64,000 bases of DNA, taken from the NCBI RefSeq assembly GCF_000178835.2, contig NC_015275.1, positions 2,191,001 to 2,255,000 on the forward strand, written 5' to 3'. The notes below the pieces were generated by a model. That model was not told the DNA's origin, did no database searches, and worked only from the letters and a program-made list of their open reading frames with translations. The position numbers and the translations under genes were made by a program. Numbering within the stretch: the stretch's first letter is position 1; every line of letters begins with the position of its first letter. Of the stretch, positions 46,721 to 57,238 are shown piece after piece. The stretch is from Cellulosilyticum lentocellum DSM 5427 (GTDB lineage Bacteria > Bacillota > Clostridia > Lachnospirales > Cellulosilyticaceae).

Positions 46721-49639
46721 ATGCAATTAAAAATAGGAGAAAGCATGAGTGGCTTTCGTTTAATAGAAGAACAAACAATTTCAGAAATAGGAGGAATAGG
46801 TAGGGTATTTGAGCATGAAAAAAGTGGGGTTCGTGTTGTTAGCTTAAAGAACGAAGACCCTCATCAAGTATTTACAATGGGTTTTCAAACTTTACCGATG
46901 GATGAGACGGGAGCCGCACATATTGTAGAACATGCTGTCTGTTGTGCTTCAAAACATTACCCGTTAAAAGAAACTTTTGTAGCTTTAGGACAAGGCTCTA
47001 TTTGCACAACTATGAATGCGTGTACGTATCCTGATATGACCATTTATTATGCAGCAAGTCCTCATGAAGAAGATTTAATGGGAGTTGCTAAAGTCTATCT
47101 AGATTTAGTATTTCATCCGCTTATTTATGAGAAAAGTGATTACTTTAAGCAAGAAGGCTGGCATTATCATGTAGAAGAAGATGGCAATTTAAGCTATAGC
47201 GGTGTAGTTTACCATGAAATGGAAGGAGAATATGCTGAGGCTATTACCCATTTAGAGAACCAAAAACAAAAGGCTTTATTTCCAGATACACCTTATCGAT
47301 ATGATTCAGGAGGATTACCAGAAGCTATTCCCAATTTAACAGAAGAAGCTTTTTTAGCTTTTCATCAAAAATATTATCAGGGAAGTAATTGTATCATTAT
47401 CCTCTATGGAGATGGTAATCTCAAGGATCAACTTCACTATTTAAATGAAAATGGTTTACAACAAGTACCCAAAGGAGATTATAAAGCCATACTACCTTGT
47501 CAGGAGCCTTTTAAAGCTTTACAACGACGTACTGCTTATTATCCAGTTGAAGTAGAGGAAGAAGCAGAGACTTTAATCTGCTTGAGTTTTGTTATAGGAG
47601 ATTCTAGTGATCAGGCTCTTCGTTTAAGCTTTGAAGTTTTAGAACATATGTTACTTAGAAGTGCAGCTTCTCCTCTTTTAAAAACCTTAGTGATAGAGGA
47701 AGAGTTGGGTGTTAGTTTAAGTGACGGTGGTTATGATACTTCTAGAAAGCAACCTGTCTTTACGATTACATTAAAGGGTTGTGAAGAAGAAGCAGGAAAG
47801 CAGTTTGAAAGCAGTGTATTTCGAGTGCTTCGCACATTAGTCAAAGAAGGCATTCCTAAAGATTTAATAGAAGCAAGTTTACAAACATTAGCTTTTGAGT
47901 TAAAAGAAGTAGATGCTAGCTATGAACCTATAGGAATTCAATATAGTGAAATGGTATTAAGCAGTTGCTTTTATGGACAAGGGACTTTTGAACCTTTATA
48001 TTATGAAAAAGCTTTTGAAAAACTCAACGAGTTGAGGCATGAGGGCTATTTTGAAACTTTGATTGAAAAGTATCTCTTAAATAATCCTCATAGTCTTTGT
48101 ATGACATTGATCCCTAGTGAAGCCTTAGGGAGAGCTAATGAAGAACAAAAGATAAAAATACTTGAAGTAGCAAAGGCAGCTATGACAAAGGCACAGTTTC
48201 GAAAACTTATTCAAGATAACAAACGTCTTAAAAATGAGCAGTTAATAGAAAATACTAAGGAGGGCTTAGGTCTTTTACCTCATTTGACAAAAAGACAGAT
48301 GCCAAAGCTTTTAAAAGTACCCAAATTAGAGCAATTAACTCTAGAAGGTTGCGAGGTGTTAATAGAAGAAGCAGACACCAAGGATATTGCATATATTCAC
48401 TTTCTTTTTAATGCTAGAGGTGTTCCGCAAGAAGATTTACCTTACTTAGGCATTTTAGCTCACTTATTTACTTATGTGGGAACCGAAACAAAGGATTACG
48501 TGGCAATTGAAAATACGATCAATACTCATACTGGGGGCATACATAGTGCTATTCATGCGTATCATTTATTCAATGAAGATGGCTATAGTCCAATTTTTAA
48601 AGTAAGCTGCAAGGTATTAACAGAAGCACTAGGTGCATTTGAAGCCTTAATGACAGATTTGTTTTTGAATACCACCTTTAAAGAAAAAGCTAAAATAAAA
48701 GAAGCATTAGGTCATATGGTGTATGAAATGGAAAGAAGCTATATAGGGGCACCAGAATACCGTAGTATGCAGAGGCTTTATACGTATTTTTCAGAAGAAG
48801 GAAGCTATGAAGACCAGGTATCTGGTTTGGCTTTTTATCATTTTATCAAGCCACTTTACGAGCATTTTGAGGAACAGTTTGAACAATTGAGTAAAGCTTT
48901 AAAATCAGTACTTGAAAAGGTTATTAGAAAATCTAATGTGCGCCTTGCTATAACAATAGGGAAGCATCAAAAGCAAAAGGTTCTTTATACTATAAGATCA
49001 CTTATAACCCATTTGCCTGGAGAAAAGGGAGTAGACTATACGTATACCTTTAAGGTGCAGGAGACTAAAGAAGCATTTTGTGTAGGACAAGAAGTGCAAG
49101 CTATTGCAGCGGGGTTTGACTTTAAGAAGCAAGGTTATCGGTATGATGGCAGTTTAGAGGTGATTTCTAATATTTTAGAGAATACGTATTTATGGGATCG
49201 GGTACGTTTACAAGGCGGTGCATACGGCTGTGAAATATTTTTAAGTGAGGAGGGTTATCTAGCAATTTCTTCATACTGTGACCCCCATTTAAAAAAGACC
49301 TTAGAGGTTTATCAAGGTATTGGAATGTATTTAGAACAGCTTGAAATAGAACCAGATTTGCTAGAACGTTATATAGTGAGCACTCTAGGAACAATGTTAG
49401 CACCTATTAGTATGGAGAGAAGAAGCGAGAGGCTTTGCCACTATCTTATAACTCATACGGGCCCGAAAGAGCGTCAGCAAATTTATGATGAAATATTAAA
49501 TACAACACCTGAAAGTTTACAAAAAGCAAGTCAATTATTTAAAGCTATGAGTAGTCACAATCATTATTGTGTAATAGGTAACAAAGAAACAATCACCAAA
49601 TGTAAAAATATATTTGAGGTTATACATTTTACGATTTAG
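46721..49639 (+). CDS. M16 family metallopeptidase (presequence protease-like, M16C)
   Basis: Zinc peptidase of 972 residues with two pseudo-repeats, the build of M16C/PreP enzymes that clip short peptides inside a closing chamber. The inverted zinc motif H-I-V-E-H is at residues 67-71 (GAAHIVEHAVCC), the second glutamate region is VVYHEMEGEYA. M16C-associated domain in the middle (about 460-700). No signal peptide, so cytosolic. The ATG at 46721 is used because AAAGGG stands 6 nt upstream; earlier frames overlap the preceding gene. Followed after 27 bp by the L,D-transpeptidase gene. Confidence 0.92.
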   Translation: MQLKIGESMSGFRLIEEQTISEIGGIGRVFEHEKSGVRVVSLKNEDPHQVFTMGFQTLPMDETGAAHIVEHAVCCASKHYPLKETFVALGQGSICTTMNACTYPDMTIYYAASPHEEDLMGVAKVYLDLVFHPLIYEKSDYFKQEGWHYHVEEDGNLSYSGVVYHEMEGEYAEAITHLENQKQKALFPDTPYRYDSGGLPEAIPNLTEEAFLAFHQKYYQGSNCIIILYGDGNLKDQLHYLNENGLQQVPKGDYKAILPCQEPFKALQRRTAYYPVEVEEEAETLICLSFVIGDSSDQALRLSFEVLEHMLLRSAASPLLKTLVIEEELGVSLSDGGYDTSRKQPVFTITLKGCEEEAGKQFESSVFRVLRTLVKEGIPKDLIEASLQTLAFELKEVDASYEPIGIQYSEMVLSSCFYGQGTFEPLYYEKAFEKLNELRHEGYFETLIEKYLLNNPHSLCMTLIPSEALGRANEEQKIKILEVAKAAMTKAQFRKLIQDNKRLKNEQLIENTKEGLGLLPHLTKRQMPKLLKVPKLEQLTLEGCEVLIEEADTKDIAYIHFLFNARGVPQEDLPYLGILAHLFTYVGTETKDYVAIENTINTHTGGIHSAIHAYHLFNEDGYSPIFKVSCKVLTEALGAFEALMTDLFLNTTFKEKAKIKEALGHMVYEMERSYIGAPEYRSMQRLYTYFSEEGSYEDQVSGLAFYHFIKPLYEHFEEQFEQLSKALKSVLEKVIRKSNVRLAITIGKHQKQKVLYTIRSLITHLPGEKGVDYTYTFKVQETKEAFCVGQEVQAIAAGFDFKKQGYRYDGSLEVISNILENTYLWDRVRLQGGAYGCEIFLSEEGYLAISSYCDPHLKKTLEVYQGIGMYLEQLEIEPDLLERYIVSTLGTMLAPISMERRSERLCHYLITHTGPKERQQIYDEILNTTPESLQKASQLFKAMSSHNHYCVIGNKETITKCKNIFEVIHFTI

Positions 49640-49666
49640 GGATATGCTAAAGCTGAGGAGGATACT

Positions 49667-51076
49667 ATGAAAAGAGTAAAATCAATCAGTTTAACAGTAA
49701 TCTTCATTTTAAGCAGTGTTTTTTTATTAGGGAGTAAACCTATAAGTTGTCAGAGGCGTTACGAAACCGTTTTAATAGGGGTTGTAGAAGAAGCAGAACG
49801 TTATCTTATTATAGAACAGCACCTTTATCCTATTGTTAAGGTACGTCACGATGACTATATTCCATTAAGCTATCTGCAGCAGGCCGGTATAAGCATTAAG
49901 GAAATAGAAGGTATTACTTACTTACAAGAAACTAAAGAAAGAGGGACATATAAGCTTGCCTTAAATTTAAAAGATGCTCTAGCTTATATGAATGACACTC
50001 CAGTTTACTGTGGTAATATAAGGAGCTATGCCCTTAAAACAAGAGAAGAACTACTTATTCCAGTAGCAGCTTTAAAAGGACTTTGGATGATTAAGCCTCA
50101 TGAAGGTGCTTATGAAGCAAGTAAAAAAATCAATTTAAGTGATGATAACCTTATTGAAATGACAGAAACAACTATTAAAAATAGCAGTAATCATGTCATG
50201 CGTATTTCTTGGGTGAGTTTATTTTGGAATGGTAAGGCTTTTATAGAACTACCAAAAAGGGAAGTGCTCTTTGAGCCTGGAGAAAGTAGATTATTAGAAG
50301 AACCAAATGGAAAAGGGCTTACTTATGTGACGACTTTATTGACCTGTGTTAATGAAGAGCTATTAGATATAGCAGATACTTTTGGTCAAAAGGATACTTC
50401 TTTTTTTATGCATTATACAGCAGTTGTTAGAAGCGAAGCTTTAAATCAACTTTTTCCTAGGTATACCATCAGAGCAATGATGAAATACACAATAGGTAGT
50501 TTAGAAGCAAAGTCTCGTATAGAATTATGGCGAGCAGAAAAAAGAAACTATTTTGTGGTCAAGGATAAAAAAGGTAAGAAGTTTCAAGTACCTTATAATA
50601 GTATTCATATTGATGGAGACTGGGGAACTTTAAGCTCTAAGCCAAGTGCGGCTGATATAGAAGATTTTGTAACATTAAATCAGTTAGAAAGTAAGACATC
50701 TTATTTATTATGGACGGATATCTATCGTCAGCGTACGCATGTCTTAAAGAAGCAAGAAGGAATATGGCATTTAGAGAAAACTTTTGTTTGCTCCACCGGT
50801 AAAAATATTAATCCAACGCCACAGGGCCTTTATGAAGTACAATATACAATTCCCTTTATTGGAATGGATAAAGGCTACCGTTGTAAAAATGCTTTGGTTT
50901 TTTATAGAGATTATATGTTTCACTCAATTTTGTTTGATAAAACTGGGAAATATATTAAAAGTGGACAATATGAGTTAGGCCAGAAGGCTTCTCATGGTTG
51001 TATTCGTTTATCAGAAGAAGATAGTGCATGGCTTTATCAGCATATTCCGGTAGGGAGTACCGTATGGATTCGCTAG
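49667..51076 (+). CDS. Exported L,D-transpeptidase (YkuD domain)
   Basis: A 469-residue exported protein with signal peptide (residues 1-29). Residues 30-150 resemble a stalk domain (HDDYIPLSYLQQAGI). The C-terminal 140 residues are a YkuD catalytic domain with CSTGKNINPTPQGLY and SHGCIRLSEEDSAWLY, where the cysteine is the nucleophile that makes 3-3 peptidoglycan cross-links or anchors proteins. A middle beta domain (155-300) is unassigned. GAGGAGG precedes the ATG. It closes an envelope gene group that ends at the next terminator. Confidence 0.9.
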   Translation: MKRVKSISLTVIFILSSVFLLGSKPISCQRRYETVLIGVVEEAERYLIIEQHLYPIVKVRHDDYIPLSYLQQAGISIKEIEGITYLQETKERGTYKLALNLKDALAYMNDTPVYCGNIRSYALKTREELLIPVAALKGLWMIKPHEGAYEASKKINLSDDNLIEMTETTIKNSSNHVMRISWVSLFWNGKAFIELPKREVLFEPGESRLLEEPNGKGLTYVTTLLTCVNEELLDIADTFGQKDTSFFMHYTAVVRSEALNQLFPRYTIRAMMKYTIGSLEAKSRIELWRAEKRNYFVVKDKKGKKFQVPYNSIHIDGDWGTLSSKPSAADIEDFVTLNQLESKTSYLLWTDIYRQRTHVLKKQEGIWHLEKTFVCSTGKNINPTPQGLYEVQYTIPFIGMDKGYRCKNALVFYRDYMFHSILFDKTGKYIKSGQYELGQKASHGCIRLSEEDSAWLYQHIPVGSTVWIR

Positions 51077-51139
51077 TCAATTCATGTAATCTGAAGAAGA
51101 ATTTAAGACATCAGTAATCACCAAAGATTTGTATTAAGA

Positions 51140-51186
51140 AAAACCATGCATACCGCTAGAATCAGTGTCTAGGAATGCATGGTTTT
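51140..51186. terminator. Terminator between convergent genes
   Basis: Outer stem of 12 bp (51140-51151 with 51175-51186), inner stem 51156-51160 with 51168-51172. Serves the L,D-transpeptidase gene, perhaps also the aminotransferase gene. Confidence 0.8.
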
Positions 51187-51241
51187 GTTCGTAAATAGTC
51201 AATTGATACTTTATAGCCGTTTTAATTTTTACAAGGGTTGC

Positions 51242-52405
51242 CTAGGTATTTAAAATACCGCTTGCTTGTATTTGCTTAATAGCTTTGGCCATAGCTTCTT
51301 CATTTTGAACTAAGGCAATGCGCACATAGCCTTCACCTTCTTCGCCAAAGCTAATGCCAGGGACAACAACTACACCGGCTTGATGCATTAAATCCTGTGT
51401 AAAGTTCATAGAAGAAGTATAATGTCTAGGAATGGGGGCCCATACAAACATACTACCTTTAGGTAAAGGGATATTCCAACCGATTTCTTTTAAACCTTGG
51501 ATTAAAAACTGGCCTCTTGTTTCATATAAATCATGAATGAATTTGACTTCATCTTGAGGTCCTGTTAAAAGAGAGACAGCAACTTTTTGGAAAGGTAAAA
51601 ACATGCCGTAGTCAACATGTGATTTAAGTGTTTTTAAAGCACTGACCATTTCTTTGTTACCTACAGCAAAAGCTGTGCGACAGCCTGGAATACTATAGGT
51701 TTTAGAAAGCGAATTAAATTCGATACCCACCTCTTTAGCACCAGGGATACTAAGAAAGCTTTCACCTCTTTGACCATCAAATAAAAGTTCACTATAGGCA
51801 TTATCATGAAGAACCATAATGTTATAGCGTTTAGCAAAAGCAACTAATGCTTTATAAAATTCAGGGTTAGCTGTAGCTGCTGTAGGGTTATTAGGATATG
51901 AAACAATCATCAGTTTAGCAGCTATGGCTACATCCTTTGGAATAGCCTCGAAGTCAATAAGATAATCGTTTTCTTTTAAAAGTGGCATTTTATGTAAGAG
52001 CGCACCTGCTAAATGAGGGCCAATTGTAAAAATCGGATAACTTGGACTAGGCACGAGGACGATGTCACCAGGATTAATTAAACAAAGAGCTAGTTCAGTA
52101 AAGCCGCTTTGAGAACCTAATAAAGAAATGACTTCATCTGTTTCCAAAGTAACTTGATAGCGCTGATGATACCAATGACACACGGCATCAATAAGCTCTT
52201 GAGTATCAGAAATAGCATAACGGTAGTTAAGAGGATCTCCAGTCGCCTCAGAAAGAAGTTTCATGACACGGTCTGAGGGAGGTGAATCAGGTGTGCCGAT
52301 ACTAAAATCAATCATTGAACGCCCTGCCTTCATAAGGGCTTTTTTTTGCTCATTAAGCTCCGAAAAAATAGCGGAGGAAAGCTGCTGCATTTTGTCTGCA
52401 ATCAT
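51242..52405 (-). CDS. Class I/II pyridoxal-phosphate aminotransferase (DapL/AspC-like)
   Basis: Fold-type I aminotransferase of 387 residues. Features: SFGSQSGF-type loop (GSQSGFTEL), SYPNNPTAA, VLHDNAYSELLFDG, the Schiff-base lysine in FNSLSKTYSIPGCR, and the C-terminal RIALVQNEE with the carboxylate-binding arginine. Closest in style to aspartate aminotransferases and LL-diaminopimelate aminotransferases; which one is not settled. AAAGGAGG precedes the ATG. Divergent from the DUF815 ATPase gene. Confidence 0.88.
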   Translation of the reverse strand: MIADKMQQLSSAIFSELNEQKKALMKAGRSMIDFSIGTPDSPPSDRVMKLLSEATGDPLNYRYAISDTQELIDAVCHWYHQRYQVTLETDEVISLLGSQSGFTELALCLINPGDIVLVPSPSYPIFTIGPHLAGALLHKMPLLKENDYLIDFEAIPKDVAIAAKLMIVSYPNNPTAATANPEFYKALVAFAKRYNIMVLHDNAYSELLFDGQRGESFLSIPGAKEVGIEFNSLSKTYSIPGCRTAFAVGNKEMVSALKTLKSHVDYGMFLPFQKVAVSLLTGPQDEVKFIHDLYETRGQFLIQGLKEIGWNIPLPKGSMFVWAPIPRHYTSSMNFTQDLMHQAGVVVVPGISFGEEGEGYVRIALVQNEEAMAKAIKQIQASGILNT

Positions 52406-52545
52406 GGGTAAGCCTCCTTTAAGCTGAAAATAAATGATATTGTATACATCATTTATTATAATTATGAAATTTAAAAATAGTCAATGTATAAATTTTGTAC
52501 TATAATAGCTTGTAATAAAATAATCTTACTTAGGAGGCAAGCAGC

Positions 52546-53712
52546 ATGCAGTTCATATTTTATAGACGACTTAATGAAATAGCTATCTTAAAAGGAGCTC
52601 AAACCTTGCAAGAAGAAAAAAATGAGGTACTTTATCAAAAGATTTTAGGAGAGCTTTTAGAGCAAAGCTACCATTTAAAGCTAGGCCAAGATCTTTTTAA
52701 AATGTATCTCTGTTTTTTAGTGGCGAATGATGAAAATGCATTTTCACTAACAGCGGAAAAAGAGGGAGAAGGGATGGATGATAATCTTAAGGCATTAGTT
52801 CTTAAAGACTTAACAACTCTTATTCAGCTTTTTCATAGCCAAGTCATAACATTAAGTGTAAAAAACCAAGAGAAGACTGAGTCCTACTATAAACTTTACG
52901 AAGCTTTGGAAAAAGAGCCAAGCCCTGAGTCATTTTTACATACCCTTATAGCGTATTATAAACAATATGGATGTGGTAATATGAACCGCTACAAGGCCTT
53001 TAAGTGGCAACAAGATAAAGGCCTTATTGGGATTAGTGAGTGTGATCCTATTACGCTGAAAGAATTGATTGGATGTAATTATCAAAAAGAAGCACTTATT
53101 AAAAATACAGAAAACTTCTTACAAGGAAAACCTGCTAATAATGCACTTTTATTTGGAGATAGTGGCACAGGTAAATCATCTATGGTAAAAGCTTTGCTGA
53201 ATGCCTATTATGATCAAGGGATTAGAATCATTGATCTTTCAAAAGCAGATTTTATGTATTTTAATCGTATTTTGCCACTTCTAAGAAACAGAGGGCTTCA
53301 CTATATTATTTTTTTGGATGATTTATCTTTTGAAGAGTTTGAAACCGAATATAAATATATGAAGGCTCTTATAGAAGGAGGTGTGGAAGTTAAGCCTAAT
53401 AATGTGCTTATTTATGCTACTTCTAATAGAAGACATTTGATTAGAGAGACTTGGGAGGAGCGACAAGGCCAAGATATTCATATTACAGATACGAGACAAG
53501 AGAAACTATCCTTATCCGATCGCTTTGGATTAAGTCTAACTTTTACCTCACCTGCTCAGAATGCTTATTTAGAAATTGTAACAGCTTTAGCTGCGCAATA
53601 TGGAGTAGACATAGATGCTAATAGGCTTAGAGAAAAAGCTATTCAATGGGAATTAGCTCATGGTGGGCGCTCGGGGCGAGTTGCTAAGCAATTCATTCAA
53701 TCTTTACTATAG
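52546..53712 (+). CDS. DUF815 family AAA-type ATPase
   Basis: P-loop ATPase of 388 residues. Walker A FGDSGTGKSS (about 203-212), Walker B YIIFLDDLSFE, sensor-like YATSNRRHL and a C-terminal arginine-rich AHGGRSGRVAKQF. The N-terminal 160 residues are helical. DUF815 proteins are widespread ATPases with no firmly known client. TAGGAGG precedes the ATG. Followed by the SulP gene after 158 bp with its own promoter region. Confidence 0.9.
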   Translation: MQFIFYRRLNEIAILKGAQTLQEEKNEVLYQKILGELLEQSYHLKLGQDLFKMYLCFLVANDENAFSLTAEKEGEGMDDNLKALVLKDLTTLIQLFHSQVITLSVKNQEKTESYYKLYEALEKEPSPESFLHTLIAYYKQYGCGNMNRYKAFKWQQDKGLIGISECDPITLKELIGCNYQKEALIKNTENFLQGKPANNALLFGDSGTGKSSMVKALLNAYYDQGIRIIDLSKADFMYFNRILPLLRNRGLHYIIFLDDLSFEEFETEYKYMKALIEGGVEVKPNNVLIYATSNRRHLIRETWEERQGQDIHITDTRQEKLSLSDRFGLSLTFTSPAQNAYLEIVTALAAQYGVDIDANRLREKAIQWELAHGGRSGRVAKQFIQSLL

Positions 53713-53870
53713 TCTTTTTAAACATAATTCTAAAGATAAATGATATTTTATTAGATAAATGTAATGAATTTTTAATACAAATATATAAAAATATAGAAAA
53801 TATGAATTTAACAAGGTATACTAAAAACGTTTATTAAAATATAATAGAATGGGAAATAAGGTGGGAAAAA

Positions 53871-55514
53871 ATGTTTAAGCAGTATATCGTTGACCTCAAA
53901 AAAGAATTTAAAGATTATAACGGCAAAAAATTATCACAAGATGCTTTGGCTGGTCTAACAGTAACAGCCGTTGCTTTGCCGTTAGCGTTAGCTTTTGGGG
54001 TGAGTAGTGGCGCAGATGCGGCAGCAGGGCTTATTACAGCTATTTTATCAGGATTTTTAATGAGTGCTTTATCAGGAGCTTCCTATCAAATATCAGGACC
54101 TACAGGGGCTATGACTGCTATCTTAATAGGGCTTGTAGCTAAATATCAGATGGAAGGGGTATTTATTGCTACTTTATTAGCAGGTATTATTTTACTTATT
54201 GCAGGTCTGTTAAAGATTGGTAAACTAGTTTCACTTATTCCAAGTCCAGTTATCACAGGATTTACTTCAGGAATTGCTATTATTATTGCTCTTGGACAGA
54301 TTGATAACTTTTTTGGTGTGACTTCTCAAGGAGGTACTAATATTGAAAAGCTCCTTTCTTATGGTACATTAGGTTTTCAGCCTAATTGGTATGCAGTAGG
54401 CTTAGGAACGCTTGTTATAGTTATTATGCTGGCTTGGCCTAAAAAATGGAATGCGAAGGTACCTTCTTCATTAGTAGGTATCATTATAGCTTTAGTAGTT
54501 AGTATGATTTTAAAGAAGGATGTTGCTATGGTAGGAGATATTCCTAAAACCTTGCTACCAGCAACACGTTTAAGTTTGTCTGATTTATCCATGGAGAAAA
54601 TCAATTTACTTTTTAGTTCATCTATTAGTATTGCAGCACTAGGAATGATTGAAAGTTTATTATGTGGGGCATCTGCGGGACGAATGAAAGATGAAAAACT
54701 TAATGCAGATCGTGAATTAGTGGCACAAGGCATAGGTAATATGATTATTCCTTTTTTCGGGGGAGTACCTTCGACAGCAGCTATTGCACGTACCAGTGTT
54801 GCTATTAAGTCAGGTGCACAAACAAGAATAACAGGGATTTTCCATGCAGTAGGTTTATTAGCATCTATGTTTTTATTAGGAGGTGTTATGTCACAGATTC
54901 CTTTATCAGCTTTGGCTGGGGTGTTGATGGTGACGGCGTGGCGAATGAATGAATGGGAGAGTATTCGCTTTATCTTTAGTAAAAAACTAAAAACAGCTAT
55001 TGCACAGTTTTGTATTACTATGTTAGCAACTGTTATTTTTGACTTAACCTTAGCTATTTTATTAGGTGTTATATTCTCTATTTTATTCTTTGTAGTAAAT
55101 ATTTCGGGCATTGAAATTAATTTAAGTGATATTGACCCTGCAAGACTTGCATCTAATGGCTTACATATTGAACATGATCACGAAAAAACAAAGGTCGTTT
55201 ATTTAACAGGGCCGGTCTTCTTTACAACCACAGAAAAAATTAAAGCAGAAATCAGTCAATTAACTGATTTAGAATATGTTATTTTTTCTATGAGGGGAGT
55301 TCCTCTTTTAGATGCTACTGGTACACAACTTTTTAGTGAGTTAAATGAAAGCTTCAAAGCGCAAGGGACAACCGTATTATTTTCAGGCTTACAACCTAAG
55401 GTAAAACATTTAATGGAACGAAGTGGATTAATGGAAACTGTTGGGGAAGAAAATTTCTTCTGGAGTGTAGAACAAAGTATTATGGCTATTGAAAAAGAAC
55501 AGCTTGCAAGTTAG
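53871..55514 (+). CDS. SulP/SLC26 family anion transporter with STAS domain
   Basis: Membrane transporter of 547 residues with about 12-14 helices (residues 25-415) and a cytosolic STAS domain (440-540). Signature pieces: VTAVALPLALAFGVSSGADA, QISGPTGAMTAIL, and in the STAS part MRGVPLLDATGTQLF. Bacterial members move sulfate, bicarbonate or dicarboxylates. No sulfate-assimilation or carbonic anhydrase gene lies nearby to settle this. AATAAGGTGGG precedes the ATG. A transglutaminase-like exported protein gene follows after 36 bp. Confidence 0.94.
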   Translation: MFKQYIVDLKKEFKDYNGKKLSQDALAGLTVTAVALPLALAFGVSSGADAAAGLITAILSGFLMSALSGASYQISGPTGAMTAILIGLVAKYQMEGVFIATLLAGIILLIAGLLKIGKLVSLIPSPVITGFTSGIAIIIALGQIDNFFGVTSQGGTNIEKLLSYGTLGFQPNWYAVGLGTLVIVIMLAWPKKWNAKVPSSLVGIIIALVVSMILKKDVAMVGDIPKTLLPATRLSLSDLSMEKINLLFSSSISIAALGMIESLLCGASAGRMKDEKLNADRELVAQGIGNMIIPFFGGVPSTAAIARTSVAIKSGAQTRITGIFHAVGLLASMFLLGGVMSQIPLSALAGVLMVTAWRMNEWESIRFIFSKKLKTAIAQFCITMLATVIFDLTLAILLGVIFSILFFVVNISGIEINLSDIDPARLASNGLHIEHDHEKTKVVYLTGPVFFTTTEKIKAEISQLTDLEYVIFSMRGVPLLDATGTQLFSELNESFKAQGTTVLFSGLQPKVKHLMERSGLMETVGEENFFWSVEQSIMAIEKEQLAS

Positions 55515-55550
55515 ATATCATTCAGTTTTATTAAGGAAAAGAGGGGAGAT

Positions 55551-56855
55551 ATGGGGAAAAAACAATATGTAAAAGGGATATTGCTTAGTTTACTAGTAAG
55601 TTTATGGCTATGTACAGGTCTATATGCACAAACCAATCTAATGACGTCTGTACCCTGCGATGGTAAAAGCTATACCATTCAATTTTCGGGAGATAAAGCG
55701 TTATTAAGCAGAGATGGTAGCCTAGCTGTGCCTGTTGTTTCAGGAACTAAAATCACTAAACCAGGAACTTATTATTTAAGTGTATACGAAGCTACAGGAC
55801 TTAGAGTAGAAACTTTTAAAATAAAAAGCCAAACGAAAAGTAGCTGGGCTATTACAAAAGAAAGTGATTTAAATGAGGCTATCAAAAGCTGTTTAGAAAA
55901 CTATCAAAAATCAGTAACTATTAACTTTAAATACCAAACGAGTATGGACCAAGTAGAAACTATTTTGTCCAAGCATATTCAAGAGGTAACGGATACCTAT
56001 CCCATGCTCATGATACAAAATTATTATGGTAAGCTTTCTCAAGATAGTAAAGGAAATCTGAGTGCACAGGTCAACTTTAAATATCCTCTTCAAGTTACCA
56101 ATACCTTGAAGAAATATGACACACAAGCATTAAGTGGCATGGCTAATATGGTAAATACATTAGTTAAGCCTTATATGAAGGATTACGAAATAGAGCAGGC
56201 TTTGCTTATGGGGCTAATGAATCGAGTAACTTATTCACTTCATGAAGATGCTAGTATTAATGCGACATCTATGACACATACCTTACAAGGTGCTTTTATA
56301 GGAGAGAAGAAGATTGTATGTGATGGCTATGCCAAAACGTTTATGCATTTGATGAATATGGTTGGGGTACCTACACAATTAATAACAGGAACTTCTACAG
56401 ATCGTTTAGGAGAAAGTGTAGGGCATGCATGGAATTTAATTAAAATCCAAGGGGCCTATTATCATGTAGATAGTACTTGGGCAGATCAACATTTTGAAAC
56501 ATTGGGCTTATATGACTATATTAATGAACAAGATACTTATATGGCACAAGATCACGTTTGGGATAAAAGTCGGTATCCCAAAGCTGTTACGTTAACCTAT
56601 ACATTTCCTAATAGTCCTGTTAGTGTGAGTCAGGTAACAAAAGTAGCATCACCGAATGAACTAGAAGCTGGCATTGAAAAGGTTAAAAGTCAGCAAAAAG
56701 GAAATGGTACACTTATTTTGCAAAAACAAAGTCAGTGGCATTGGGATGAGGAAGAAGTAGCTGAGCAGCTATATGAAGTATTAGATGAAAGTTATAGTTG
56801 TTATAGTGAAGAAAAGTATGATTGTGTAATGATTTATTATTTAAAAGAAGAGTAA
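55551..56855 (+). CDS. Exported transglutaminase-like (papain-fold) protein
   Basis: A 434-residue exported protein with a signal peptide (residues 1-25, LLSLLVSLWLCTGLYA). The central domain has a complete transglutaminase-type triad: C257 in VCDGYAKTF, His in VGHAWNLIKI and Asp in YHVDSTWADQ. Such domains in Firmicutes act as peptidases or cross-linkers at the cell surface. The C-terminal 90 residues are an additional alpha/beta part. GAGGGGAG precedes the ATG. It ends at a bidirectional terminator. Confidence 0.88.
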   Translation: MGKKQYVKGILLSLLVSLWLCTGLYAQTNLMTSVPCDGKSYTIQFSGDKALLSRDGSLAVPVVSGTKITKPGTYYLSVYEATGLRVETFKIKSQTKSSWAITKESDLNEAIKSCLENYQKSVTINFKYQTSMDQVETILSKHIQEVTDTYPMLMIQNYYGKLSQDSKGNLSAQVNFKYPLQVTNTLKKYDTQALSGMANMVNTLVKPYMKDYEIEQALLMGLMNRVTYSLHEDASINATSMTHTLQGAFIGEKKIVCDGYAKTFMHLMNMVGVPTQLITGTSTDRLGESVGHAWNLIKIQGAYYHVDSTWADQHFETLGLYDYINEQDTYMAQDHVWDKSRYPKAVTLTYTFPNSPVSVSQVTKVASPNELEAGIEKVKSQQKGNGTLILQKQSQWHWDEEEVAEQLYEVLDESYSCYSEEKYDCVMIYYLKEE

Positions 56856-56894
56856 TTAAAAAAACATCCCATAATGGGATGTTTTTTTAATTAC
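56852..56894. terminator. Bidirectional terminator overlapping two stop codons
   Basis: A perfect 20-bp stem (56852-56871 with 56875-56894), loop TAA, A7/T7 runs. It contains the stop codons of the transglutaminase-like gene and of the convergent zinc-ribbon gene. Confidence 0.93.
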
Positions 56895-57081
56895 TCCACT
56901 GACCAGTAGTATGACAGTAAGGGCAAACAATTTGATGATAAGGCTTTACATTGAGGTCGAGTAGGGTGCTATTACTATACATAGGACCATCATTGCATAA
57001 GGAAGAATCTACTGTATTAGAAAGGTACTCAGCACCTACCATATCATAACCACAATTCGTACATAATAAATGTTTAACCAT
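56887..57081 (-). CDS. Small zinc-ribbon protein
   Basis: Sixty-four residues with paired CxxC motifs at both ends: LLCTNCGYDMVGAEYL at residues 5-20 and VCPYCHTTGQW at the C-terminus. This suggests one structural zinc. No family recognised. The ATG at 57081 is favoured since AGAGGT lies 7 nt upstream; the in-frame GTG at 57090 is inside that site. Read divergently from the repeat-rich exported protein. Confidence 0.65.
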   Translation of the reverse strand: MVKHLLCTNCGYDMVGAEYLSNTVDSSLCNDGPMYSNSTLLDLNVKPYHQIVCPYCHTTGQWSN

Positions 57082-57238
57082 AGCATTCACCTCTTTTAAG
57101 TAATTTTAAGATTAAAATTACTATGTCCAATTTTTCTAGAAATATGCATAAATAAAAGATCACTACCTTATATTGACAGTATAGAAAATGTGAATTTCCA
57201 TATGCTATTACTAACATTTTAAAATTAGGAGGTTCATG

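Noticed and set aside
54377-55111. 244-codon open frame antisense to the SulP transporter gene
   Set aside because: Antisense shadow of a long, well-supported membrane protein gene; no ribosome site and no recognisable motif.
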